In this document: piece by piece, positions 1 through 5,595 of the stretch | How positions within the stretch are numbered: position 1 is the first letter of the stretch | Layout: each line of letters opens with the position of its first letter | Assembly: GCA_012513125.1 (NCBI GenBank) | Contig: JAAZCS010000074.1 | Location: forward strand, 1 to 10,763 | DNA: 10,763 nucleotides | Source: Treponema sp. | Lineage (GTDB): Bacteria; Spirochaetota; Spirochaetia; Treponematales; Treponemataceae | Direction: 5' to 3' | Program-made: the position numbers and the translations under genes | The notes under the pieces: generated by a model | The model's input: the letters and a program-made list of their open reading frames with translations, nothing else | Database searches by the model: none | What the model was told of the DNA's origin: nothing

Positions 1-141
1 GAGGTAATCCCTGCATCAGAAAATAATATTGATAGTTCAGAAATGGAAAATGAAATTCTAAAAAAAATAAAGGAGAATAGTCGAAAACAATGGGAAAACA
101 GCAATTCAAATCAAGTGCCAGACTTAGAAAACGATTATTAA
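1..141 (+). CDS. C-terminal end of an unidentified protein upstream of batD (5' partial)
   Basis: Reading frame 1 is open from the window edge to a TAA at 139-141 and encodes the last 46 residues of a protein. The tail is hydrophilic and acidic/basic (it contains EILKKIKENSRKQW and ends PDLENDY), with no membrane segment, so it looks like a flexible cytoplasmic or periplasmic C-terminus. It overlaps the start of the BatD-like gene by 52 bp in another frame, which implies co-transcription and probably translational coupling. By analogy with bat (aerotolerance) operons, the upstream partner could be a VWA-domain BatA/BatB protein or a TPR-containing BatC protein. Too little is visible to choose, so the function is left open. 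Confidence 0.6.
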   Translation, partial: EVIPASENNIDSSEMENEILKKIKENSRKQWENSNSNQVPDLENDY

Positions 142-1496
142 TCATTTTTATTTCATTCTTCGTTTTTCAAAACTTAATTTGTCAAGTTAATCAGATTTCA
201 AATAGGCAGTTACAAGAACTAAGAATTGAACCAGTAGAAAATCAATCAATGTTCATTAATACAGATATTAAATTTCAGATAATTATTCCAAATGTTGAAT
301 CTGGAATAATTCAAGTGAATAGTCCGACTTTGCCAAATGAAATATCATTTAAAACATTAAGAAAAACTCCGTATTATCAGGAGCAAAATGGAACTTTAAT
401 TGAACTTTGGTTTACTTTTTCAGAAAAAGGAACTTATACAATTCCAGATTTACCTATTGTGATTTTTGGACGAGAGAGACGAATAAAATTTACATCAGTG
501 ACAATTTCTGTAAATCCCAAAGACTGTAATCCTCGTATTGTACTTTCCTTTGATTCAAAAAAAACAATTTATTCTGATACTGTAAATTATGAAGAGAATG
601 TATATTCCGTAAAAGCAGGTGAAAAAGTACGATTTAATTTAAATCTTCAATACGCTGTTCAACTTGTTCAATTATCTTGTGATATTCAAAAAGACTCTAT
701 TTTTTCACAAATTGAAACTTATGAAATGATTGAAGTGAAGCAACGAGAAAAAACTTATTCTGATGATATTATCCCGGTTGCAAGTTATGAATGGATTTTT
801 TTACAGGAAGGAAAAACTTATCTTCCAAATCTAAAGCTTTCTGTTACAGGCTATAATGGCAGAAAATTTGAATTATCTATGCCACCTTGCTTTGTGAATG
901 TTTTGCCCTCACAAAAAAAATCAGTAGTTACAAACACCAATGGGGCGATATTCGATGATGCGTTTAACAAATCTTATTCAACTAATCAGCAAATTGAATA
1001 TTTGGAGATTACAGAAGAAGATGTTCAAAAATTGGCGGAATTACGAAAGAAAGAACGAAATTCTTTTATTGATTATAGCCATAATTTAAAGCAACGTGTT
1101 AATTTTGAAGAATTATTTGGACTTCCAACTAATGAAAAAGAATATCCTGTTGTGATTTTTTACGTTTCATTAATTTTTATAGTACTGTTTGTTGTTTTTG
1201 TAATTTTATTTATTAAAAAAAAGAAATATATTAGATTTTGTCTTTCACTGCTGTTGCTATTGTGTTCGTTATCATTTTCAATTTATTCTTTTTTACAAAT
1301 AACAAAAGTGTACGCTATTTGTAATGGTGGCGAACTTTATTCAATACCGGAAGAATCAGCAGAATCTAAAACTTATGTATTTCGTGGAAAACGAATACGG
1401 GTTTTAGAAAAAAATAATTCATGGTGTTATATTGAATTTGGAAATATTGGTGGATGGATAAAAGGAGAAAAATTAATTTTTTATGGATATGAATGA
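90..1496 (+). CDS. BatD-like aerotolerance family membrane protein with C-terminal SH3-like domain
   Basis: This 468-aa protein has a basic N-terminus (RLRKRLL) followed by a hydrophobic stretch at about residues 15-31, consistent with a signal peptide. The Cys at 31 is preceded by N-L-I, a poor lipobox. The extracytoplasmic part (about 35-350) is beta-rich and repeats the BatD-style motif of Gly, aromatic, Leu/Ile-Pro (GTYTIPDLP near 114-122, GKTYLPNLKL near 241-250). Two membrane segments follow at about 353-375 and 382-404, separated by KKKKYIRF. The end (about 408-465) resembles a bacterial SH3 domain (YSIPEESAES, RIRVLEKNNSWCYIEF, GGWI). The BatD family (oxygen tolerance) is known from spirochaetes and Bacteroidetes, works with VWA proteins BatA/BatB, and has no well-defined biochemical role. 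The ATG at 90 is the first start, with AGGAG at 71-75, 14 nt away. The gene overlaps both neighbours. The family call is fairly secure, while the SH3 domain rests on pattern alone. Confidence 0.75.
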   Translation: MGKQQFKSSARLRKRLLIIFISFFVFQNLICQVNQISNRQLQELRIEPVENQSMFINTDIKFQIIIPNVESGIIQVNSPTLPNEISFKTLRKTPYYQEQNGTLIELWFTFSEKGTYTIPDLPIVIFGRERRIKFTSVTISVNPKDCNPRIVLSFDSKKTIYSDTVNYEENVYSVKAGEKVRFNLNLQYAVQLVQLSCDIQKDSIFSQIETYEMIEVKQREKTYSDDIIPVASYEWIFLQEGKTYLPNLKLSVTGYNGRKFELSMPPCFVNVLPSQKKSVVTNTNGAIFDDAFNKSYSTNQQIEYLEITEEDVQKLAELRKKERNSFIDYSHNLKQRVNFEELFGLPTNEKEYPVVIFYVSLIFIVLFVVFVILFIKKKKYIRFCLSLLLLLCSLSFSIYSFLQITKVYAICNGGELYSIPEESAESKTYVFRGKRIRVLEKNNSWCYIEFGNIGGWIKGEKLIFYGYE

Positions 1497-2061
1497 CATT
1501 TTGAATCAATGGGATTCAATGAAAGCAAAAGAAGTAAATAAACAAAAACAAAGTGGAAAAAATCAAGTATCCCACAAAAAAGCTAATGCTCCAACAAAAG
1601 AGGAAAAGGCTTTATTAGAAGAACAGAATTTTGAAAATCAGATTAAAAAAGAAAATTCTAAGCAAATTAATCCAATTGAAATGTGGCTTCGAAGATATGG
1701 AACTGTTGATAAAGATAAATTGGCAACAGAAACTGAACAGAGAAATCAACAGACTGATAGAGGTTTTCTTATTTCGATGAATCCAGAAGCGAGAATTGAT
1801 TTGCACGGACTTCACCAAGATGAAGCTTATGAAAGACTTTCAAACTTTATTACGGAATGTCAAAAAAAAGGTTTAAAGAAAGTATTGATTATTCATGGCA
1901 AAGGAATTCATACGACTGGTACAGATCCTGTTCTTGGCGAAATGGTTAGACGATTTATTGAATCAGATGACAGGTGTGGCATGTCTGGGCATCCAAAAAC
2001 AAAAAATGAAGGTGGAAATGGAGCTACTTGGGTAATTCTAAAAAAAAATGCTTGTAACTAA
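1483..2061 (+). CDS. Smr-domain protein
   Basis: This 192-aa protein has a low-complexity Lys/Gln/Asn-rich N-terminal half (about 1-95, probably disordered or helical) and a C-terminal Smr domain (about 100-188). The Smr hallmarks are present: IDLHGL at 105-110, HGKG at 138-141 and GGNGATWVIL at about 177-186. Stand-alone Smr domains bind nucleic acid and in several proteins are endonucleases that cut DNA or RNA. E. coli SmrB, for example, cleaves mRNA at collided ribosomes. Whether this one is catalytic cannot be told from sequence. The ATG at 1483 overlaps the end of the BatD-like gene by 14 bp. A second in-frame ATG lies at 1489. AAGGAG at 1462-1467 is 15 nt from the first and 21 nt from the second, which favours 1483. 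The gene is probably translated in step with batD. Confidence 0.85.
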   Translation: MDMNDILNQWDSMKAKEVNKQKQSGKNQVSHKKANAPTKEEKALLEEQNFENQIKKENSKQINPIEMWLRRYGTVDKDKLATETEQRNQQTDRGFLISMNPEARIDLHGLHQDEAYERLSNFITECQKKGLKKVLIIHGKGIHTTGTDPVLGEMVRRFIESDDRCGMSGHPKTKNEGGNGATWVILKKNACN

Positions 2062-2065
2062 GTAG

Positions 2066-2086
2066 TTTTATTAGTATTTTATTAGT
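2066..2086 (+). repeat. 10-nt tandem direct repeat just upstream of the J-protein start
   Basis: TTTTATTAGT occurs at 2066-2075 and again at 2077-2086, separated by a single A. It fills the space where a ribosome binding site would be expected before the ATG at 2089. It may be simple slippage in A+T-rich DNA. Confidence 0.6.
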
Positions 2087-2088
2087 GT

Positions 2089-2667
2089 ATGAACGATTAT
2101 TATGAAATTCTTGGTGTTACAAAAAATGCAACATCTGATGAAATAAAAAAAGCATATAGAAAGCTGGCTTTTGAATATCACCCTGATAGAAATGAAGGAA
2201 ATGCTGTTGCTGAAGAAAAGTTTAAAGAAATCAATGCAGCATATGACGTTTTAGGTGATGAAACTAAAAAAAGAAATTATGATAATTATGGTTTTTCAGA
2301 ACAGCCATATTCTCAGCAATCACAAAATGCAGGACGTTATCAGTATACGTATTCATCTCCTTTCGGAGGCAATGAAGATACATTTTGGTCTTGGTTCAAT
2401 AATGCATCTGAAACTAAAAGCGATGAAACAAATCATTATGAGTATAAATGGGCAAATTCTGAAAATAATAATGCTTCTTATACAAAGAAATCTTTATGGT
2501 CATCTTTATTTGCAAAAGCTTTGCAATCAATAGTAGGAATATTGATGCTTAGATTCTCTTATTTTATACCGTTTGGATTTATAATTTGTTTAGGTGTAAT
2601 TATTAATGGTGTTATGGGTGTATTTAGCTCAATTAAAGGGTTAATAAACAAGTCTAAGAATGCTTGA
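2089..2667 (+). CDS. J-domain (DnaJ-like) protein with C-terminal membrane segment
   Basis: This 192-aa protein begins with a complete J domain (about 3-67): YYEILGV, the HPD triad at 31-33, then [13 protein letters not shown]. The HPD loop is the DnaK-activating element, so the protein should stimulate a DnaK ATPase. A polar linker rich in Ser, Asn, Gln and Tyr follows (about 68-135). A hydrophobic C-terminus (about 145-181) is long enough for one or two membrane passes, followed by a basic tail (KSKNA). There is no zinc-finger domain or C-terminal substrate-binding domain, so this is a class III/C J-protein rather than canonical DnaJ. I infer that it recruits DnaK to the membrane. The start follows the Smr gene by 27 nt and has no recognisable Shine-Dalgarno sequence, but the J domain begins exactly here, so the start is trusted. 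Confidence 0.88.
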   Translation: MNDYYEILGVTKNATSDEIKKAYRKLAFEYHPDRNEGNAVAEEKFKEINAAYDVLGDETKKRNYDNYGFSEQPYSQQSQNAGRYQYTYSSPFGGNEDTFWSWFNNASETKSDETNHYEYKWANSENNNASYTKKSLWSSLFAKALQSIVGILMLRFSYFIPFGFIICLGVIINGVMGVFSSIKGLINKSKNA

Positions 2668-2695
2668 TTTTTATTAATAGCATGTTAAAAATATT

Positions 2696-2736
2696 AAACC
2701 CCTAAAAATGAATTATTGGTTCAGTTTTAGGGGTTT
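2696..2736. terminator. Bidirectional intrinsic terminator between the J-protein gene and tyrS
   Basis: A perfect 12-bp inverted repeat (AAACCCCTAAAA at 2696-2707, TTTTAGGGGTTT at 2725-2736) flanks a 17-nt loop. On the plus strand the stem runs into a T-rich tail (TTTTATTTTTTAT, from 2734). On the minus strand it is followed by TAATATTTTTAA, also T-rich. It lies between two convergent genes, so it can end the bat/smr/J-protein transcript on one side and the infA-tyrS transcript on the other. Its 3' tail overlaps the tyrS stop codon at 2743-2745. Confidence 0.88.
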
Positions 2737-2742
2737 TATTTT

Positions 2743-3978
2743 TTATAATTCAGCAATGAAGTACTTCTTTTTGCCTCTTCGGATAATTATCGCTTTTCCT
2801 TCGATGGCATCATTTTTTGAAATGATTTTTGTTTCATCGGAAATAATGTCGCCATTAATTGAAATTGCATTTGATTTTATAAAATCCCGTGCTTCTCTTT
2901 TTGATGAAGTGACTTTATTTACAGTTAAAAAGTCTATAATAGGTAATTCTTCAGTAAATTTAAATGAAGGAACGCCTTTCATACCTGTCATAATATCCTT
3001 TAGTGATAATCCTTTGAAATCACCTTTGAATAATTTTTCAGATACATTAATTGCGTTTTCTGCTTCTTCTTTTCCATGAATGTCTTTTACAATTTCATAA
3101 GCAAGAGCTTTTTGAGCTATTCTTTTTTCCATTGCAGCAAGATGTTCTTCATAAATAGCTTCAATTTGTTCTTTTGGAAGAAATGTGAATACTTTTAAAT
3201 ATTCTAGAACTTTAGAATCGTCAGTGTTTATTAAATATTGATAAATTTCATATGCGGAAGTTTTTTCTTTATCTAACCAAAGTGCATTTCCTTCACTTTT
3301 GCCGAATTTTTTTCCTGTTGAATCAAGAATTAATGGCATTGTAAAAGCGTATGCTTGTTTATCAAGTTTTTTTCGGATTAAGTCTATACCAGTAGTAATA
3401 TTTCCCCACTGATCTGAACCTTCAACTTGCATAATACAGTTTTTTTCTTCATAAAGATGGAGAAAATCATAACCTTGCAACAGCATATAAGAAAATTCAG
3501 CAAAAGTAATTCCTGTATCAAGTCTGCGTCTGATTATATCTTTGTCCAACATATAATTAACATTTATATATTTTCCAATATCACGTAGAAAATCCAAGAA
3601 TTCATAACCTTTCATCCAAGAATAATTATCAACTAACTCAGCATTTCCATTAAAAAAACTATCAATTTGTTTATGAATACCTAAAATGTTCTTATTTAAC
3701 ACATCAATATCAATAATTTCCCTTTCAGCAGTCGGTCTTGGGTCTCCAATTCTTCCAGTTGCTCCGCCACAAAGAAGAATTGCATGATGTCCAGCATTAG
3801 ATAAACGTTTTGCAGTACATAAAGATGAATAGTGACCTATATGTAGACTATTCGCAGTAGGATCTGTTCCCCAATAAAAAGTAAATGGAGATCCATCAAG
3901 AATTTTTTGCAAATCACTTTCATCACCTGCAACATCCTTGATTAATCCTCGCCATTTTAAATCTTCAAATAATGTCAT
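2743..3978 (-). CDS. tyrS: Tyrosyl-tRNA synthetase
   Basis: This 411-aa class I aminoacyl-tRNA synthetase charges tRNA-Tyr with tyrosine in the cytoplasm. The Rossmann catalytic core opens with YWGTDPTANSLHIGH, where HIGH is residues 46-49. The TyrRS-specific segments YMLLQGYD (164-171) and VEGSDQWGN (185-193) line the tyrosine pocket, and the second ATP-binding signature KFGKS is at 224-228. The C-terminal part (about 340-411) looks like the S4-type RNA-binding domain usual in bacterial TyrRS, with INGDIISDETKII inside it. Length and domain order are normal. The ATG has AGGAAA upstream on the minus strand at a reasonable distance. infA lies 48 nt upstream on the same strand with no visible terminator between them, so co-transcription from the infA promoter is likely. 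No T-box leader is present. Confidence 0.97.
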   Translation of the reverse strand: MTLFEDLKWRGLIKDVAGDESDLQKILDGSPFTFYWGTDPTANSLHIGHYSSLCTAKRLSNAGHHAILLCGGATGRIGDPRPTAEREIIDIDVLNKNILGIHKQIDSFFNGNAELVDNYSWMKGYEFLDFLRDIGKYINVNYMLDKDIIRRRLDTGITFAEFSYMLLQGYDFLHLYEEKNCIMQVEGSDQWGNITTGIDLIRKKLDKQAYAFTMPLILDSTGKKFGKSEGNALWLDKEKTSAYEIYQYLINTDDSKVLEYLKVFTFLPKEQIEAIYEEHLAAMEKRIAQKALAYEIVKDIHGKEEAENAINVSEKLFKGDFKGLSLKDIMTGMKGVPSFKFTEELPIIDFLTVNKVTSSKREARDFIKSNAISINGDIISDETKIISKNDAIEGKAIIIRRGKKKYFIAEL

Positions 3979-4026
3979 TTAATTATTTCCTATAAGAGTG
4001 AGAATTAATATATAAAATAGATTTTT

Positions 4027-4245
4027 TTATCTTTGTCTAAAAATGATACGCCCACGATTTAAATCGTAAGGGGAAAGAGCAACTTTTACACTGTCACCAG
4101 GAACGATTCTGATGTAATGTTTTCTCATTTTGCCCGATAAGTGAGCCATAATAACATGCCCGTTTTGTAATTCAACGCGAAAAGTTGTGTTAGGCAAAGC
4201 TTCCTTAACAACACCCTCAACTTCTATGGCTTCTTCTTTTGCCAT
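4027..4245 (-). CDS. infA: Translation initiation factor IF-1
   Basis: This 72-aa protein is a single OB-fold (S1-like) domain of the usual IF-1 length. It contains the family hallmarks [37 protein letters not shown] and [18 protein letters not shown], followed by a basic end (IFRQR). IF-1 binds the ribosomal A site on the 30S subunit during initiation and helps IF-2 and IF-3 select the initiator tRNA. The ATG has the best ribosome binding site in the window (AGGAGG, 4 nt away). The gene heads a likely infA-tyrS transcription unit and is divergent from dksA. IF-1 is very small and highly conserved, so the assignment is firm. Confidence 0.97.
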   Translation of the reverse strand: MAKEEAIEVEGVVKEALPNTTFRVELQNGHVIMAHLSGKMRKHYIRIVPGDSVKVALSPYDLNRGRIIFRQR

Positions 4246-4248
4246 TTG

Positions 4249-4255
4249 TCCTCCT
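4249..4255 (-). promoter_or_regulatory. Strong Shine-Dalgarno of infA
   Basis: On the minus strand AGGAGG (with a following A) lies 4 nt before the infA ATG. It is a full-consensus site and the strongest in the window. It argues against Bacteroidetes, where Shine-Dalgarno sequences are rarely used. Confidence 0.85.
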
Positions 4256-4301
4256 GAAAAAATAACTGAAAAAAGAGCTTTATTTATTTATACGAAAAAA
4301 G

Positions 4302-4330
4302 TTGTCTTTTTAGCATTTTACACTTATATT
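4302..4330 (+). promoter_or_regulatory. Predicted sigma-70 promoter of dksA
   Basis: TTGTCT (4302-4307, 4 of 6 match to TTGACA) is followed after 17 nt by TATATT (4325-4330, 5 of 6 match to TATAAT). Transcription would start near 4337, giving a leader of about 58 nt before the ATG at 4395. Spacing and position are good, but A+T-rich DNA produces such matches by chance. Confidence 0.5.
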
Positions 4331-4359
4331 AGTATGTACAAAACTTTCAGACTTGTCAA
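4331..4359 (-). promoter_or_regulatory. Predicted sigma-70 promoter of infA (and tyrS)
   Basis: Read on the minus strand, a perfect TTGACA (4359-4354) is followed after 17 nt by CATACT (4336-4331, 4 of 6 match to TATAAT). Transcription would start near 4324, giving a leader of about 80 nt before infA. Its -10 element directly abuts the -10 of the predicted dksA promoter on the other strand, so the two RNA polymerase footprints would overlap almost entirely. Confidence 0.5.
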
Positions 4360-4365
4360 CACAAG
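4352..4365. repeat. Short dyad overlapping the infA -35 element
   Basis: CTTGT (4352-4356) and ACAAG (4361-4365) form a 5-bp inverted repeat around CAAC. It covers the predicted infA -35 and lies in the predicted dksA leader. It could be an operator or a small RNA hairpin, or mere chance given its size. Confidence 0.3.
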
Positions 4366-4381
4366 CAGATTAAGAGGTTTT

Positions 4382-4388
4382 GAGGGAG
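4382..4388 (+). promoter_or_regulatory. Shine-Dalgarno that fixes the dksA start
   Basis: GAGGGAG lies 6 nt before the ATG at 4395. An in-frame TTG at 4380 sits on the edge of this site and has no site of its own, so the ATG is the better start. Confidence 0.7.
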
Positions 4389-4394
4389 CAAACC

Positions 4395-4751
4395 ATGGAT
4401 CAGGCTTTTCTCGAAATAGTTAAAAAAGAATTTATTGAACAGAGAAAACAAATACTAGCTTCATTGGAAGCACGAAATAATGAAATGAAAGATTTAGTTA
4501 AACCAATAGCTTCAGGAGATGAAGTTGATGTTGCTTCTGACGCAAATGATATTGCAACATTAACTTCTCTTGGTGCACAAGATGCAGCAATGCTAGAAAG
4601 AATAAATGCGGCTTTGGATAGAATAAATCAAGGAACATATGGAAGATGCGTAAAATGCGGAAAGGAAATTCCGATGGAAAGATTGACTGTCTTGCCATAT
4701 GCTGTTATGTGTGTACCTTGTGCAAGTGAAGAAGAACGTAGAAACCGTTAA
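4395..4751 (+). CDS. dksA: DksA/TraR-family RNA polymerase-binding transcription factor
   Basis: The protein is 118 aa from the ATG at 4395, shorter than E. coli DksA (151 aa) mainly at the N-terminus. The C-terminal zinc finger is complete: C85-X2-C88, 17 residues, C106-X2-C109, in the context GRCVKCGKEIP and MCVPC. Two helices before it (about 3-36 and 55-79) should form the coiled coil that enters the RNA polymerase secondary channel. Counting back from the first zinc Cys, the coiled-coil tip reads D42-E-V-D45-V-A47. This is the DxxDxA motif of E. coli DksA at the same distance, so it is likely an active DksA and not merely a TraR-like zinc-finger protein. DksA with ppGpp lowers transcription of rRNA and translation genes in proteobacteria; its role in spirochaetes is less established. 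It is divergent from infA, with overlapping predicted promoters, and convergent with the PHP gene. Confidence 0.88.
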   Translation: MDQAFLEIVKKEFIEQRKQILASLEARNNEMKDLVKPIASGDEVDVASDANDIATLTSLGAQDAAMLERINAALDRINQGTYGRCVKCGKEIPMERLTVLPYAVMCVPCASEEERRNR

Positions 4752-4768
4752 CTAATTAAATTTTAACG
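4746..4768. terminator. Weak hairpin over the convergent dksA and PHP gene ends
   Basis: CGTTAA (4746-4751) and TTAACG (4763-4768) form a 6-bp stem with an 11-nt loop. It spans the dksA stop and encloses the stop of the opposing gene. The plus strand continues with AATTTTATATTT, modestly T-rich, while the minus side has no T run. It is the only candidate terminator for either gene here and is weak. Confidence 0.3.
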
Positions 4769-5589
4769 AATTTTATATTTCCATTAATCGGGTATGCAAT
4801 TTCTGTATATCCGATTTTTTTGATTAAAGCAGTTGCTCTGTCAAAAGCACAATCTAAGAATTCTGCTGAATGGGCATCAGAATTAATAATTACTGGAATA
4901 TTGTAATCATGTAGAATTGCTAAAAACTCTTGTGAGGGGTAAAAATCATCCATTGCTTTTCGTGCAATTGCACCAGAATTTATTTCTACAATTATTTCTT
5001 TTTTAGCAATTTTTTTTGCAGTGGCAATTAGTTCTTTCCTGTACCAACTTTCGTTTTCATTGAAAAAATTTAGAGAACCGTTTCTTTTTCTTATTACATC
5101 TGGATGTCCAAGAATATCAAAATCGCCATGTTCAATCATTTCTCGTTCAGCGTCAAAATATTCACAAACTGCCTTTTTTCCGTTTCCGTTATATAAATTG
5201 TTCAATCCTTTTTTTACATTTTCAGTAGCATCGTCAACTGAATAGTATCCATCTTTTGTGGCAATGTAATGAACAGAACCAATTAAAAAATCAGGATTAA
5301 ATTCTTTGAAATTTTCTTTTTTTGGAGTGCAAAGAGGTGGCAAATAATCAACTTCAAAACCAAGTTGAATAATTATTTGATTTTTATATTTTTCTTTTAA
5401 ATTATTTATTGTATTTACGTATTGCAAATGCTTTTTTGGTGAAATATGCCAAGTTTCGGCAAACGGGAACATACTATGACCGGAAAAGCCAAGTATATCA
5501 AACTTTTTTTCAATCGCTGCAAGAATCATTTCTTCTGGCGTGTTCTTTCCATCACAAAAAGTTGAGTGAGTATGATAGTTAATTTTCAT
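4756..5589 (-). CDS. PHP-family phosphatase, histidinol-phosphatase (HisK/HisJ) type
   Basis: This 277-aa PHP-domain metal-dependent phosphoesterase is the usual length for the monofunctional histidinol-phosphatase of Gram-positive type. Metal-ligand motifs appear in order: HTH (H6, H8) with D13, GFSGH (H38), FEVDY (E79), SVHY (H107), GHPD (H162, D164), VEINSG (E202) and NSDAH (D238, H240). Together these form the expected trinuclear metal site in a TIM-like barrel. The HisK/HisJ family dephosphorylates L-histidinol phosphate in histidine synthesis. No other his gene is present here, and the neighbour is a signalling protein, so the physiological substrate may differ. The start is 6 nt after the stop of the REC protein gene, with AGAGG inside that gene's end, so the two are translated from one message. 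The family call is firm but the substrate is uncertain. Confidence 0.85.
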   Translation of the reverse strand: MKINYHTHSTFCDGKNTPEEMILAAIEKKFDILGFSGHSMFPFAETWHISPKKHLQYVNTINNLKEKYKNQIIIQLGFEVDYLPPLCTPKKENFKEFNPDFLIGSVHYIATKDGYYSVDDATENVKKGLNNLYNGNGKKAVCEYFDAEREMIEHGDFDILGHPDVIRKRNGSLNFFNENESWYRKELIATAKKIAKKEIIVEINSGAIARKAMDDFYPSQEFLAILHDYNIPVIINSDAHSAEFLDCAFDRATALIKKIGYTEIAYPINGNIKFVKI

Positions 5590-5595
5590 AAGAGC

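Noticed and set aside
2708..3079. Plus-strand open frame of 123 codons opposite the tyrS 3' end.
   Set aside because: It begins inside the terminator hairpin loop and is antisense to conserved TyrRS sequence, so it is a shadow of tyrS.
3979..4026. Possible T-box or tyrosine-responsive leader before tyrS.
   Set aside because: The gap is only 48 nt, with no T-box motif or stable hairpin, too short for a T-box leader.
4380..4394. TTG start for dksA adding five residues.
   Set aside because: The TTG lies on the edge of GAGGGAG, which is properly spaced for the ATG at 4395. The extra residues match nothing in the family.
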